Assembly: GCA_964487505.1 (NCBI GenBank)
Contig: CAZARD010000016.1
Location: forward strand, 1 to 53,419
Length of the DNA stretch: 53,419 bases
Origin: JAFDVJ01 sp964487505
GTDB taxonomy: Bacteria > Acidobacteriota > Blastocatellia > Pyrinomonadales > Pyrinomonadaceae
Reading direction: 5' to 3'
Every line of letters starts with the position of its first letter. The first letter of the stretch is position 1. Positions 32,861-45,372 of this stretch are shown one piece after another. The translations under genes were made by a program, and so were the position numbers. A model generated the notes under the pieces. That model made no database searches. It was not told the DNA's origin and saw nothing but the letters and a program-made list of their open reading frames with translations.

Positions 32861-34174
32861 ATGAACATCGCCTACGCTCCATCTGACGGTCTTAGTTACG
32901 ATCCAGCCGAAGAGAAATACTGGGACAAGGCCGGAATGTTGAAAGAGGTCGAACGCACGTTCGAGATCTGCCACGGGTGTCGGATGTGCTTCAAGTATTG
33001 CGACTCGTTCCCGTCGCTCTTTAGTTTCATCGACGAGGTACACGACGGCGATGTCCGCAAACTCACCGACAAAGAGACCGAACAGGTAATGGACGAGTGC
33101 TTCCAGTGCAAACTCTGCGAGGTCCAGTGTCCGTACACCGAACGCGACAACCACGAATTCAAGCTCGATTTCCCGAAACTCGTCCATCGCTACAAGGCCA
33201 TCCGCCATCGCGAGAAGGGAGCCGGCCTCCGGGACAAGATACTCGGAGATCCCGACAAGGCCGGCAAGATGGCACGGACGCTGCCGGTCATCCTTGCCAA
33301 CGCCGCGAACCGCAACAAGATCCACCGTTACTTCTTCGAAAAGCTCGTCGGCGTCCATCGTGACAAACTTTTGCCTGATTTCGCCGGCGAGACTTTTGAA
33401 CGATGGGCCGAGAAGAACGGCAAGATCGCCGACGACGGCGAGGTAGTGCTGTTCCAGACCTGCTACGTCCAGAACAACGAACCGCAGATCGGCCGCGACA
33501 CCGTCGAGGTGCTCGAGAAAAACCAGGTCAAGACTGCCTGCGCCAAAGGATTGAACTGCTGCGGAATGCCCGCGTGGGAGCACGGCGATATCGAAGGCCT
33601 CCGAAAGATGGCGAAGAACAATATCGAAAAGCTGCTTCCGTACGTCGAGAATGGCGCGAAAGTGCTGGCGATAAATCCGACGTGCGCGATGATGCTCCGG
33701 CGCGAATATCCGAGCCTCGTCGACATCGTCGACCGCGCCAATGCCGAAAAGATCGCCGGGGCAACGATGGATCCCGGCGAATACCTCTGGTCGATCCGCA
33801 ATGAGGATCGCTTCTCGACCGACGTCAAATCGAAACCTGAAGGCAAGGTCGCCTACCACGCTCCGTGCCATCTGCGGGCGCAGGCGGTTGGATTCAAGGG
33901 CCGCGACCTGATCCGCAAGATACTTGGGGTCGTGCCGGTGACGACTATGGAATGTTGCGGCCACGACGGGACGTACGCGATGACCGTCGAAGGCTTCGAA
34001 CCGTCGCAACGAATCGGCAAGAAAGCGTTCGCCGGGATGAAGCAGGACGCGGAGGCCGAAGTTTGGGCGACGGACTGCCCGCTGGCCGCGATCCAGTTCG
34101 AACAGCACGCCGGAAAGAAGCCGTTGCATCCGATGACGATCCTTGCGAAAGCCTATCGCGGCGAGGACTTTTAA
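32861..34174 (+). CDS. Heterodisulfide-reductase-related Fe-S protein (GlpC/HdrD-like)
   Basis: A 437-residue electron-transfer protein. Two [4Fe-4S] motifs of the CxxCxxCxxxC type are at the N-terminus: CHGCRMCFKYC (about residue 38) and CFQCKLCEVQCP (about 80). Two CCG domains follow (LNCCGMPAW and MECCGHDGTY, with upstream QTCYVQNN and YHAPCHLRAQ), which in HdrD bind a non-cubane cluster. In this gene order, after rubrerythrin and before DUF3501, it is the likely electron donor or redox partner for rubrerythrin. The ATG at 32861 is chosen; a TTG nine codons earlier is possible. No good ribosome site is seen. Confidence 0.88.
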   Translation: MNIAYAPSDGLSYDPAEEKYWDKAGMLKEVERTFEICHGCRMCFKYCDSFPSLFSFIDEVHDGDVRKLTDKETEQVMDECFQCKLCEVQCPYTERDNHEFKLDFPKLVHRYKAIRHREKGAGLRDKILGDPDKAGKMARTLPVILANAANRNKIHRYFFEKLVGVHRDKLLPDFAGETFERWAEKNGKIADDGEVVLFQTCYVQNNEPQIGRDTVEVLEKNQVKTACAKGLNCCGMPAWEHGDIEGLRKMAKNNIEKLLPYVENGAKVLAINPTCAMMLRREYPSLVDIVDRANAEKIAGATMDPGEYLWSIRNEDRFSTDVKSKPEGKVAYHAPCHLRAQAVGFKGRDLIRKILGVVPVTTMECCGHDGTYAMTVEGFEPSQRIGKKAFAGMKQDAEAEVWATDCPLAAIQFEQHAGKKPLHPMTILAKAYRGEDF

Positions 34175-34179
34175 GACCG

Positions 34180-34301
34180 CCACGAATTTCACCGATTTCA
34201 CAAATGGCGAGACGGTCTTCCGGCGCCGGAGTTCGGGATTCTCCAACGGTTTTTGTGATTCTCAGTTCGGAATCTCGTTATCGGTGAAATCTGCGGCAAA
34301 A
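34180..34301. repeat. Inverted repeat between the Fe-S protein and DUF3501 genes
   Basis: GCCACGAATTTCACCGAT (34180-34197) faces ATCGGTGAAATCTGCGGC about 85 bp later. The arms pair at 15 of 18 positions. It is a further short-repeat family distinct from the heptamers. Confidence 0.6.
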
Positions 34302-34315
34302 AACGGAAAACCCCT

Positions 34316-34894
34316 ATGAAAATAGTTGAGCGAACCGACATTCTCGATTTTGTAACGTACGATGAACAGCGTGCCGCGATCCGCGAGTCGGCGATGCGCG
34401 CGAAGGACGCGCGTCGGATTCACTGCGGCGAAAACCTGACATTCCTCTTCGAGAATACGGAGACCGTCCGTTATCAGGTGCTCGAGATGGTCCGTGCCGA
34501 ACGGATCGTGCGCGAGGCAGACATCCAACACGAACTCGACACCTACAACGAATTGATCGGCGGTCCGGGTGAGATATGCGCGACGCTTTTGATCGAGATC
34601 ACGGACGTCGCCGAGAGAACCGCGAAGCTCGCCGAATGGGTCGGACTTCCCGACTGCATCTATCTCAGGCTCGACGACGGCTCGCGCGCCTATGCGCGGC
34701 CCGATGTCCGCCAAAACGAAGATTCCAAGATCAGTTCGGTCCAGTTCCTGAAGTTCGATTGCGGAAAAGCGAAGCCCGTCGCGGTTGGCGCCGACCATCC
34801 GGCGATCGCCATCGAACGCGAGTTGACGGAAAACACAAAGGCCGCGCTCGCGCGCGACCTGGAATTGAACGATCAGTTGATAATTGAAAATTGA
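34316..34894 (+). CDS. DUF3501 family protein
   Basis: A 192-residue soluble protein. DILDFVTYDEQRAAIRES, DARRIHCGENLTFLFENTET and RYQVLEMVRAERI are characteristic of DUF3501, which is found next to rubrerythrin and GlpC/HdrD-like Fe-S genes in many genomes. Its function is not known; genome context says oxidative stress. The last residues (DQLIIEN) and the stop codon are made from the heptamer array at 34882-34902, so the native C-terminus has probably been replaced. Confidence 0.85.
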   Translation: MKIVERTDILDFVTYDEQRAAIRESAMRAKDARRIHCGENLTFLFENTETVRYQVLEMVRAERIVREADIQHELDTYNELIGGPGEICATLLIEITDVAERTAKLAEWVGLPDCIYLRLDDGSRAYARPDVRQNEDSKISSVQFLKFDCGKAKPVAVGADHPAIAIERELTENTKAALARDLELNDQLIIEN

Positions 34895-34941
34895 AAACTG
34901 ATACTTTCCTTTTTCAACTATCAACTCTCAATTTTCAATTG
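34882..34941. repeat. Opposed heptamer arrays, AATTGAA / TCAATTT
   Basis: Left AATTGAA, AATTGAA, AACTGAT (34882-34902); right TCAACTA, TCAACTC, TCAATTT, TCAATTG (34914-34941). It bridges the convergent stops of DUF3501 and deoB and contains the DUF3501 stop. Confidence 0.8.
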
Positions 34942-34945
34942 CTCC

Positions 34946-36142
34946 TCAGTTGATCCGGACAGTCCGGACGATCTCCCCGAGGAAGCTTTCACCGTCCTTC
35001 AATTCCAGCCCGAAATTCGACGCGATCGTCTGGCCGATATCCGACAGGCTCTGGCGAGTTCCGAGGTCGATGCCGGCCCTTGCGTTCTTTCCATATACCA
35101 GTAGCGGCGCGTATTCCCGAGTGTGGTCGGAACCCGGCATCGACGGATCATTGCCGTGATCGGCGGTCAGGATCAACAGATCGTCGTCGCGCATCGCGTC
35201 GATGATCTCCGGCAGGCGCGCGTCGAACGATTCGAGCGCGCGGGCGTATCCTTCGACGTCGCGGCGGTGCCCGTAGAGCATATCGAAATCGACCAGGTTC
35301 GAGAAGACCAGTCCGCGGGTGTCGGCCGCGAGCGCGGAAATCGTGACGTTCACGACCTGTTCGTTGTTCTTGGCCGACAACTCCTGCGTGACGCCGATCG
35401 AATCGTAGATCGACGCGATCTTTCCGATGCAGACGACGTCGAGTCCATTGTCCTTGAGAAGCGGCAGAAGATTGTCCGGCGGCGGCGGGACCGCATAATC
35501 GTGCCGGTTCTCCGTCCGCTTGAAGTCCGCCGCGTTCGATCCGAGAAACGGTCGCGCGATAACGCGCCCGACCTTGTCGTCGCCGTCGAGGATCTTGCGC
35601 GCGATCTCGCAGATCTCGTAAAGACGGTCGATCGGGATGATCTCCTCGTGCGCCGCGATCTGGAAGACCGAATCGGCCGATGTGTAAACGATCGGCTTTC
35701 CGGTTCGCATATGTTCCTCGCCGAGTTCCTTGATAATCTCGGTTCCGCTCGCCGGTATGTTGCCAAGAATTCCCGGGACCGATGCCTTCGCGACGAACTC
35801 CTCGATTATCCGCGGCGGAAATCCGTTCGGAAAGGTCGGAAACGCGCGCTTGAGAATGATCCCCGCCATTTCCCAATGCCCGGTCGTCGTGTCCTTGCCG
35901 TTTGATTTCAAGGTACATTTGCCGAAACTTCCAGTGGGCGCGGCGTCCGGCTCAAGGTTTGCGAGCGGGCGTATGTTTCCGAGACCGAGTTTTCGCAGAT
36001 TGGGCACGTCGAGCGGCCGCGAAGCGAAGATATGCCCGAGCGTGTCGCTTCCGGCATCGCCCCAATCCGCTGCGTCGGGCATTTCACCGATCCCCGCGCT
36101 GTCGAGGACCATCAAAACGATCCGTTTGAATTTCGAAGACAT
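34946..36142 (-). CDS. deoB: Phosphopentomutase
   Basis: A 398-residue alkaline-phosphatase-superfamily enzyme that interconverts (deoxy)ribose 1- and 5-phosphate in nucleoside salvage. The N-terminus FKRIVLMVLDSAGIGEMPDA carries the first metal ligands. SNGKDTTTGHWEM contains the threonine that is phosphorylated. ILTADHGNDPSMPGSDHTRE near the C-terminus supplies the remaining metal ligands. Length fits bacterial DeoB. The frame opens 24 codons earlier into repeat sequence; the ATG at 36142 is the family start. No other salvage gene is adjacent. Confidence 0.96.
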   Translation of the reverse strand: MSSKFKRIVLMVLDSAGIGEMPDAADWGDAGSDTLGHIFASRPLDVPNLRKLGLGNIRPLANLEPDAAPTGSFGKCTLKSNGKDTTTGHWEMAGIILKRAFPTFPNGFPPRIIEEFVAKASVPGILGNIPASGTEIIKELGEEHMRTGKPIVYTSADSVFQIAAHEEIIPIDRLYEICEIARKILDGDDKVGRVIARPFLGSNAADFKRTENRHDYAVPPPPDNLLPLLKDNGLDVVCIGKIASIYDSIGVTQELSAKNNEQVVNVTISALAADTRGLVFSNLVDFDMLYGHRRDVEGYARALESFDARLPEIIDAMRDDDLLILTADHGNDPSMPGSDHTREYAPLLVYGKNARAGIDLGTRQSLSDIGQTIASNFGLELKDGESFLGEIVRTVRIN

Positions 36143-36198
36143 ACGGGCATTTTCGCATTTGCGATCGATGGTTTTCAATCCTGAAGCGATGCTCCGGG

Positions 36199-36276
36199 AT
36201 TCCAAGCTTCGCATTCCAAGATTCCGGCACCGGGCATCGCAGCTGAAATCTCGTTCTGGAATCTTGAATCTGGAAT
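36199..36276. repeat. Opposed short-unit arrays, GATTCCA / TGGAATC
   Basis: GGGATTCCAAG, CATTCCAAG, ATTCCGG units face CTGGAATCTTGAATCTGGAATG. It lies between the VWFA gene and deoB on the same strand, close to the VWFA stop. Confidence 0.65.
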
Positions 36277-36289
36277 GAGTAGGTTGTAA

Positions 36290-37393
36290 TCACTTCGCCG
36301 CGACATATCCTTCGCGGGCGCGGACGATGGCGCCGGGAGGGCCGCCGCGGATTTCGACGCGGATCGAGCGATACGCGCCGTCGCGCTTTTCGTTGGTCGA
36401 ATAATACCCGAGCGAGTACTTCGTTCCGATCTCGTCCGCGATCGATCGGAAAGCCTCCCTGGTTTCGGACAGATCCGCAGCGGGAAACACCTTGCCGCCC
36501 GAACGTGACGCCAGTTCTCTGAGTTCTTTCGCCGCCAGTTCGTAGAGTCCCTTGCTGATCTCGAGCCGCTCAAAATCGCCGAGCTTGCAGAAATCGTAAG
36601 TCTTCTCGACCTTCGAACTTGGGTAGTAGGTACGATAGAAGCGGCGGATCTGCGACGACGACAGGCGGGTCGCGATTTGGCAGTTCCCGGTCAGATTCTC
36701 TTCGAAATAGTCCCGCGTATTGATCTCGATGAAGTAACCGATTATCCCCCGCGACTCTAATTCGTTGCGCGCGCCGGCGTACTCGGAAACGCTGATCGAA
36801 TCGACCCCGTCGGTCAGCGCAACGACCGCGCGCCGCCCCCGAAGGTCCGGCTTGGGCTTATCGGCGAAGATCCTGGTCGCGACATCCGAAAGACTGTCGT
36901 AAAATGGCGTGCTGTTGCTGGTTTGAACCGAATCGAGCGCCTTTGTGAGCGCGGCGCGATCGGCCGTCAAAGGCGAAACTATCTCGCTCACGGCATAGGC
37001 GGCTTCGGCCGAACGTTCGGTACGGTAGGCGATAATCGCTACCCGGTCGCCCGTTCGAAGCGAACTGATGAATTCGAACGCGGCGCGCCGGATGAGCGCG
37101 AGATCGGCCCGTGTCGAGCCTGATGTATCGAGCAGTAATGCGACCTCGAACGGCGCCGTCGTCGGCCCGAATTCCGTCACTTCCTGCTGCTTTCCGTCTT
37201 CGTAGACAACGAAATTCGATCTCTTAAGGTTCAGTATCGGCTTCCCCAGCTTGTCGGTCACGACGACCGGAACTTCGATCAGTTGCGTATCGACACGGAT
37301 CGTCTCGTCATCGGTTTGCGCCGATGCAACAACGGTCATCGCGGTAATCATCAGAAGCCTCTGAATCCAGGATTTGGCCAATTTGTTCGACAT
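36290..37393 (-). CDS. Secreted VWFA-related protein of the acidobacterial type
   Basis: A 367-residue protein with a signal sequence (QRLLMITAMTVVASA). A short N-terminal module (RVDTQLIEVPVVVTDKLGKP, then FVVYEDGKQQEVTEF) precedes the von Willebrand A domain, whose MIDAS motif is DTSGS at residues 89-93. This exact arrangement is the VWFA-related domain described chiefly in Acidobacteria, where it occurs in many copies. Ligands and role are unknown. The C-terminus (YRSIRVEIRGG and REGYVAAK) is also typical. It is the strongest single taxonomic hint in the window. Confidence 0.9.
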   Translation of the reverse strand: MSNKLAKSWIQRLLMITAMTVVASAQTDDETIRVDTQLIEVPVVVTDKLGKPILNLKRSNFVVYEDGKQQEVTEFGPTTAPFEVALLLDTSGSTRADLALIRRAAFEFISSLRTGDRVAIIAYRTERSAEAAYAVSEIVSPLTADRAALTKALDSVQTSNSTPFYDSLSDVATRIFADKPKPDLRGRRAVVALTDGVDSISVSEYAGARNELESRGIIGYFIEINTRDYFEENLTGNCQIATRLSSSQIRRFYRTYYPSSKVEKTYDFCKLGDFERLEISKGLYELAAKELRELASRSGGKVFPAADLSETREAFRSIADEIGTKYSLGYYSTNEKRDGAYRSIRVEIRGGPPGAIVRAREGYVAAK

Positions 37394-37595
37394 CGTCGGT
37401 GAACTACTCCAACAGAGTGAATGTTAACTCAATTTGAAATCAAACACGGAGTCTGTTCCGCAGATTTCCGAACTTGTGCTATTCTGCAATGAAATGGGAA
37501 TCTTAAGATTTTCGCATTCTGAGACGGTTAGGTCGAAGGTGCGCTTTTTGGATTTTCGTTAAGAAAATTTGGCCCTAATTTGGAGAACATAGTAT

Positions 37596-39254
37596 ATGAA
37601 ACGAAATTGTCTTCGAGGCCTTGTAGGTCTTCTTGTTGTTATCTCCGTAATCTATTTCCAGTTCGGTTCAGGTCGCACATCGACGGTATTGGCGGACAAC
37701 ACTGCTCAGAGCATACCTTTCTCGCAGAACTGGACGAACAACGTTTTGACGACCAATGACAATTGGACGCCTGTTTTGGGTATTGAAGGTTATCTCGGCC
37801 AAGATATCACGACATTGACGGCGGTCGATCCGCAGACGCTGCTCACGACGAGCGCTTTGCCGAACGATCTGGATCTGATCGCAAACCAGACGAGCCCGAA
37901 CACCCTTACATCAGGTGGGGTGGCCGAATTCGACACGTTGGCCGATCCGGTGGTCGCGCTTCAGGGTTCCGGAACTGCGGATGCGCCGTATCTGATCATT
38001 TACCTGAATACCACCGGGCAGTCGAACATAAATGTCGCCTACAACTTGCGTGATGTTGACGGTTCGGCGGACAACTCGATCCAACCGGTCGCGCTTCAGT
38101 ACCGGGTCGGGAATACGGGAAATTTCACGAACATTCCTTCGGCCTTTGTTGCCGACGCGTCGGGAGGCCCGAGCACCGCGACCCTTGTGACACCGGTCAG
38201 CGCAACATTGCCCAGCGAATGCAACAACCAAGCGCTGGTGCAGGTCAGGATCATTACGTCGAACGCTGCCGGAAGCGATGAATGGATCGGGGTTGACGAC
38301 ATCAACATCACGGCCTCCACTGCGGCGCCGGCTCAACACGTCGTGGACTTCAACGGCGACGGCAGATCGGATTTCGCGGTCGTCCGCAACGTCGGCGGCG
38401 GAGCCAACGGGCAGGTTCGCTGGTTCATTAACTATGCCGGCACCGCCACTACCGTCGCGTCTGACTGGGGGCTTGCATCCGACAACTTCACGCCTGAAGA
38501 TTTCGACGGCGACAACAAGACCGATATCGCGATCTGGCGACCCATCGGAACCGGTCAGCCGACGGGCAACGCGTTCTTCTACATCCTTCAAAGCCAGACG
38601 AATACGGTTCGCATCGAAGATTTCGGCCAGGTTGGCGACAACCCGACGGTGATTGGCGACTACAACGGCGACGGCAAGGCTGACGTGGCCGTTTATCGGC
38701 CCGGCGCGACGGCTGGAGCGCAGAGCTTTTGGTTCTTCCGGACGACAGCTGGCGGACCGATCTCGTACCAGGCGTGGGGCTCGAATGGTGATTTCCCCGT
38801 TCCGGGAGACTTCGATGGCGACGGCAAGAACGATTTCGTGATGCAGCGGAACAACGGTGGGGGCCAGGCGCGTTTCTGGATGCTACAGACGACCGCCGGG
38901 GTCGATAACAGCATCGTCTTCGGAACCCCGAGCGACAGCATCGTTCCGGGCGATTACGACGGCGACGGCAAGACGGATATCGCGGCCGTACGCAACGTTG
39001 GCGGCGCGCTCCACTGGTTCGTCAGGCCTAGTTCCACCGGAGTTATTTCGGCGGCCCCATACGCGATCTTCGGCCTCGCCGCATCGGATTTCCCGACTCA
39101 GGGCGACTACGACGGCGACGGCAAGACCGACGTCGCGATCTGGAGATCTTCGGGGACTTCGGCGTTCTGGTACAACGGATCGACGAGCGGACCGGTCGGC
39201 GTCCCGATCGGCTCGTCGGGCGACTACCCGGTCGCGAACTACAACGTGCACTGA
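37596..39254 (+). CDS. Secreted FG-GAP/VCBS repeat protein
   Basis: A 552-residue secreted protein. GGAGA precedes the start; a signal sequence with LRGLVGLLVVISVIYFQF follows. Residues about 35-245 form a beta-rich N-terminal domain without a known name. From about 248 there are six FG-GAP-like repeats, each with a calcium-binding DxDxDG loop: DFNGDGRSDFAVVR, DFDGDNKTDIAIWR, DYNGDGKADVAVYR, DFDGDGKNDFVMQR, DYDGDGKTDIAAVR, DYDGDGKTDVAIWR. They probably close into a beta-propeller. Such proteins take part in adhesion or surface binding. A strong terminator follows. Confidence 0.9.
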   Translation: MKRNCLRGLVGLLVVISVIYFQFGSGRTSTVLADNTAQSIPFSQNWTNNVLTTNDNWTPVLGIEGYLGQDITTLTAVDPQTLLTTSALPNDLDLIANQTSPNTLTSGGVAEFDTLADPVVALQGSGTADAPYLIIYLNTTGQSNINVAYNLRDVDGSADNSIQPVALQYRVGNTGNFTNIPSAFVADASGGPSTATLVTPVSATLPSECNNQALVQVRIITSNAAGSDEWIGVDDINITASTAAPAQHVVDFNGDGRSDFAVVRNVGGGANGQVRWFINYAGTATTVASDWGLASDNFTPEDFDGDNKTDIAIWRPIGTGQPTGNAFFYILQSQTNTVRIEDFGQVGDNPTVIGDYNGDGKADVAVYRPGATAGAQSFWFFRTTAGGPISYQAWGSNGDFPVPGDFDGDGKNDFVMQRNNGGGQARFWMLQTTAGVDNSIVFGTPSDSIVPGDYDGDGKTDIAAVRNVGGALHWFVRPSSTGVISAAPYAIFGLAASDFPTQGDYDGDGKTDVAIWRSSGTSAFWYNGSTSGPVGVPIGSSGDYPVANYNVH

Positions 39255-39278
39255 TCTTTGATCAAGCGAAAACAAGAA

Positions 39279-39310
39279 AGCCCGTGGATTCCGGATCCAC
39301 GGGCTCTTTT
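39279..39310 (+). terminator. Rho-independent terminator of the FG-GAP gene
   Basis: A perfect 11-bp stem (AGCCCGTGGAT/ATCCACGGGCT) around a 5-nt loop is followed by CTTTT. It starts 24 bp after the stop codon. Confidence 0.9.
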
Positions 39311-39325
39311 CCATTAACGCAGCTT

Positions 39326-39446
39326 ACGCGATACGATGACTTAACGGCTTTTCGCCGCGGACCGCACGAATTCTCACACATTATTCTGTGTTTTATTCGC
39401 GAAATTGCTGAAATCCGTGGCAGAAGTTTTCAAATGCGTAATCCGG
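39326..39446 (+). repeat. 121-bp direct repeat, copy 1
   Basis: It aligns without gaps to 39849-39969 with about 14 mismatches in 121 positions. It holds no gene. The two copies flank the palindromic element at 39492-39743. Confidence 0.85.
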
Positions 39447-39491
39447 CTTAAACAATTGACTATGTTCTACTTATCACCAGACACCAGATCG

Positions 39492-39743
39492 GCCCTCGTA
39501 GAAGGCGAGAGCGCCCCGCTTCGCCGCCCACAGCGCCAGCTGCGGGGAAGCGCGGGATTGCCGGATCGAGTCCTCGTAGAGGGCGAAAAGGGCGGGACCG
39601 TGATCAACAATCGATTGTTCAGCCGTGCCCGACTCCGCGGTTCGCATTCTGCCGCCCTCTACGAGGGCTCGATGCGTCTTTGCTGCCCGGCGTTTTCCCG
39701 CAGCTGGCGTTGCGCGCTACACGCTTCTGCCCTCTACGAGGGC
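39492..39743. mobile_element. MITE-like palindromic element without a gene
   Basis: Both ends carry GCCCTCGTAGARGGC in opposite orientation (39492-39506 and 39729-39743), and the motif recurs inside at 39571-39584 and 39654-39668. Between them longer arms face each other at 39534-39556 and 39686-39709 (both begin or end with CGCCAGCTGCGGG). The whole element could fold into a long hairpin. No transposase is present. Non-autonomous transposon is the likeliest reading; a structured RNA is possible. Confidence 0.55.
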
Positions 39744-39848
39744 TGACGCGAAATCTACATCCCGAGCTGAGCAGAAAAATTGAAAACGAGCCGTAAGTCG
39801 CCTAACAATGGCTACTAATGGCTGTAAGACAAATCTTAGTCCCAAATT

Positions 39849-39969
39849 ACGCGATAAGATGACTTAACGGCTTTTCGCCACAGACCGCACGAATTCTCAC
39901 ACATTATTCCGTGTTTTGCTCGCGAAGCTCGTGACATCCGTGGCAGAATTCTTCAAATCCGTAATCCGG
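39849..39969 (+). repeat. 121-bp direct repeat, copy 2
   Basis: See copy 1 at 39326-39446. The stretch 39744-39848 between the element and this copy has no gene. Copy 2 ends 18 bp before the stop codon of the PLP enzyme gene. Confidence 0.85.
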
Positions 39970-39987
39970 GATTATGGTCACGCAGCG

Positions 39988-41184
39988 TCAAACGATGCCG
40001 AGCTCTTTCAGACACCGCTTGATCCGGTCGAACGAATGCGCAATGTCGTTGTCGAGCCCGATCGAGAACCTGATCAATCCATCCGTCAGCCCCATCTCAT
40101 CGCGCTCTTCCTGCGGGATCTCCGACGACGTGCTATGTCCAGGAGGCGAGAACAGAGTCTTGAAGTAACCGAGGCTGACCGCAAGATAACCGACCTTTTC
40201 CTCCTGCATCCGCGTCATCAGTTTGTTTGCGATCTCAAGTTCGCCGACATCGAGCGCGAGCATCCCCCCGAAACCGTATCCGGGGTTCATTATCGATCTC
40301 AGCAGTTCGTGTTGCGGATGTTCAGGAAGTCCCGGATAGTGAACCCGCAACCCGAGTTCCTTGAAGCCCTCTGCGACGAACTGAGCGTTCGCGCTGTGCT
40401 GCCGCATTCGAAGATGGAGCGAATGCAGATTCTTCAGAATGCTCGCGGCGCGCACCGAATCGAGGACCGCCCCGAGCAGCATCGCCGTTCCCGAAGTGAT
40501 ATCGGTCAACCGATGGACGAACTCGTCCGACGCGCAAACCGCTCCCGCGACGCAATCGCTCGTGCCGTTTATGAACTTCGTCATACTGTGGACGACGATA
40601 TCGGCGCCGAGCCTGATCGGCGAAACGATGAGTGGGCTGAAGGTGTTGTCGACGACGAGTTTCGCGCCGCGCGAATGGGCAAGTTGGGCGAGCTTCGGGA
40701 TGTCGGCGATCTCGAGCAATGGATTGCTGACGGTCTCGCAATAGACGACCCGCGTCCGATCGCTCATCGCGGCTTCGACCTCGGCAAGATCGCGGATATC
40801 GACGAACCTGACGGCGATTCCAAAGCGCGGGAGGATGTTCTTGAAAAGCGCGTAGGTTCCGCCGTAGATCGTATGCGCTGCGACGATCTCGTCGCCCACG
40901 CCGCACAACTGAAGGATCGTCGACGAAATCGCCGCCATTCCCGACGCGGCGACCTGCGCGGATTCGCTGTCCTCCATCCGCGCAAGAGCTTTGGAAAGAT
41001 ATTTGTTGGTCGGGTTCCAGTGCCGGGAATAAAGGAAACAGCCTTCGATCTCGTGTTCGAAGAGTTCCTCCATCCGCTCGGGCGTCATAAAAGTGAACGT
41101 CGAGGAATCGGTGATCGACGGATTGACATCGCCGAATTCACCGAATACGAGATAATCCTGAATTCTGCTGCTTGGATCGAACAT
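39988..41184 (-). CDS. Trans-sulfuration family PLP enzyme (cystathionine/methionine gamma-lyase type)
   Basis: A 398-residue Cys/Met metabolism PLP enzyme. LYSRHWNPTNKYLSKAL (substrate/PLP phosphate), QVAASGMAAISSTI, VYCETVSNPLLEIADI, KLVVDNTFSPLIVSPI and the Schiff-base lysine in HSMTKFINGTSD (about residue 203) are all present, as is the C-terminal LIRFSIGLDNDIAHSFDRI. Family members act in methionine, homocysteine or cysteine metabolism; sequence alone does not say whether it is a synthase or a lyase. The upstream extension of the frame is heptamer repeat translated as protein; ATG 41184 is the real start. It lies at the edge of the sulfur-stress block. Confidence 0.88.
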   Translation of the reverse strand: MFDPSSRIQDYLVFGEFGDVNPSITDSSTFTFMTPERMEELFEHEIEGCFLYSRHWNPTNKYLSKALARMEDSESAQVAASGMAAISSTILQLCGVGDEIVAAHTIYGGTYALFKNILPRFGIAVRFVDIRDLAEVEAAMSDRTRVVYCETVSNPLLEIADIPKLAQLAHSRGAKLVVDNTFSPLIVSPIRLGADIVVHSMTKFINGTSDCVAGAVCASDEFVHRLTDITSGTAMLLGAVLDSVRAASILKNLHSLHLRMRQHSANAQFVAEGFKELGLRVHYPGLPEHPQHELLRSIMNPGYGFGGMLALDVGELEIANKLMTRMQEEKVGYLAVSLGYFKTLFSPPGHSTSSEIPQEERDEMGLTDGLIRFSIGLDNDIAHSFDRIKRCLKELGIV

Positions 41185-41210
41185 AAGCCACCTCGTGCAA
41201 ACACATGCAT

Positions 41211-41328
41211 AGTGCAAAGTGCAGAACGCATAGTGCACAGTGCAAAACGCAAAGTCAGGCAGTATGCCTCAACGCATTGCAAGAATCAGAAGTGCATACC
41301 GGCGCTGCACTCCGCACTTTGCCCTGCC
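41211..41328. repeat. Heptamer arrays, AGTGCAA family
   Basis: Seven heptamers in phase at 41211-41259 (AGTGCAA, AGTGCAG, AACGCAT, AGTGCAC, AGTGCAA, AACGCAA, AGTCAGG). Opposed units GCACTCC and GCACTTT lie at 41307-41320. It fills the gap between the RND gene and the PLP enzyme gene. Confidence 0.8.
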
Positions 41329-41344
41329 CTACTATTCCACTTTT

Positions 41345-45334
<3,990 letters not shown>

Positions 45335-45372
45335 TTACATCGCTCGGCCACAGCCGGCTTTGAGATCCCGTT

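Noticed and set aside
39405..39746. 113-codon open frame on the plus strand in the repeat region
   Set aside because: It only translates the palindromic element; the repeated ALYEG text reflects DNA repeats, not a protein.
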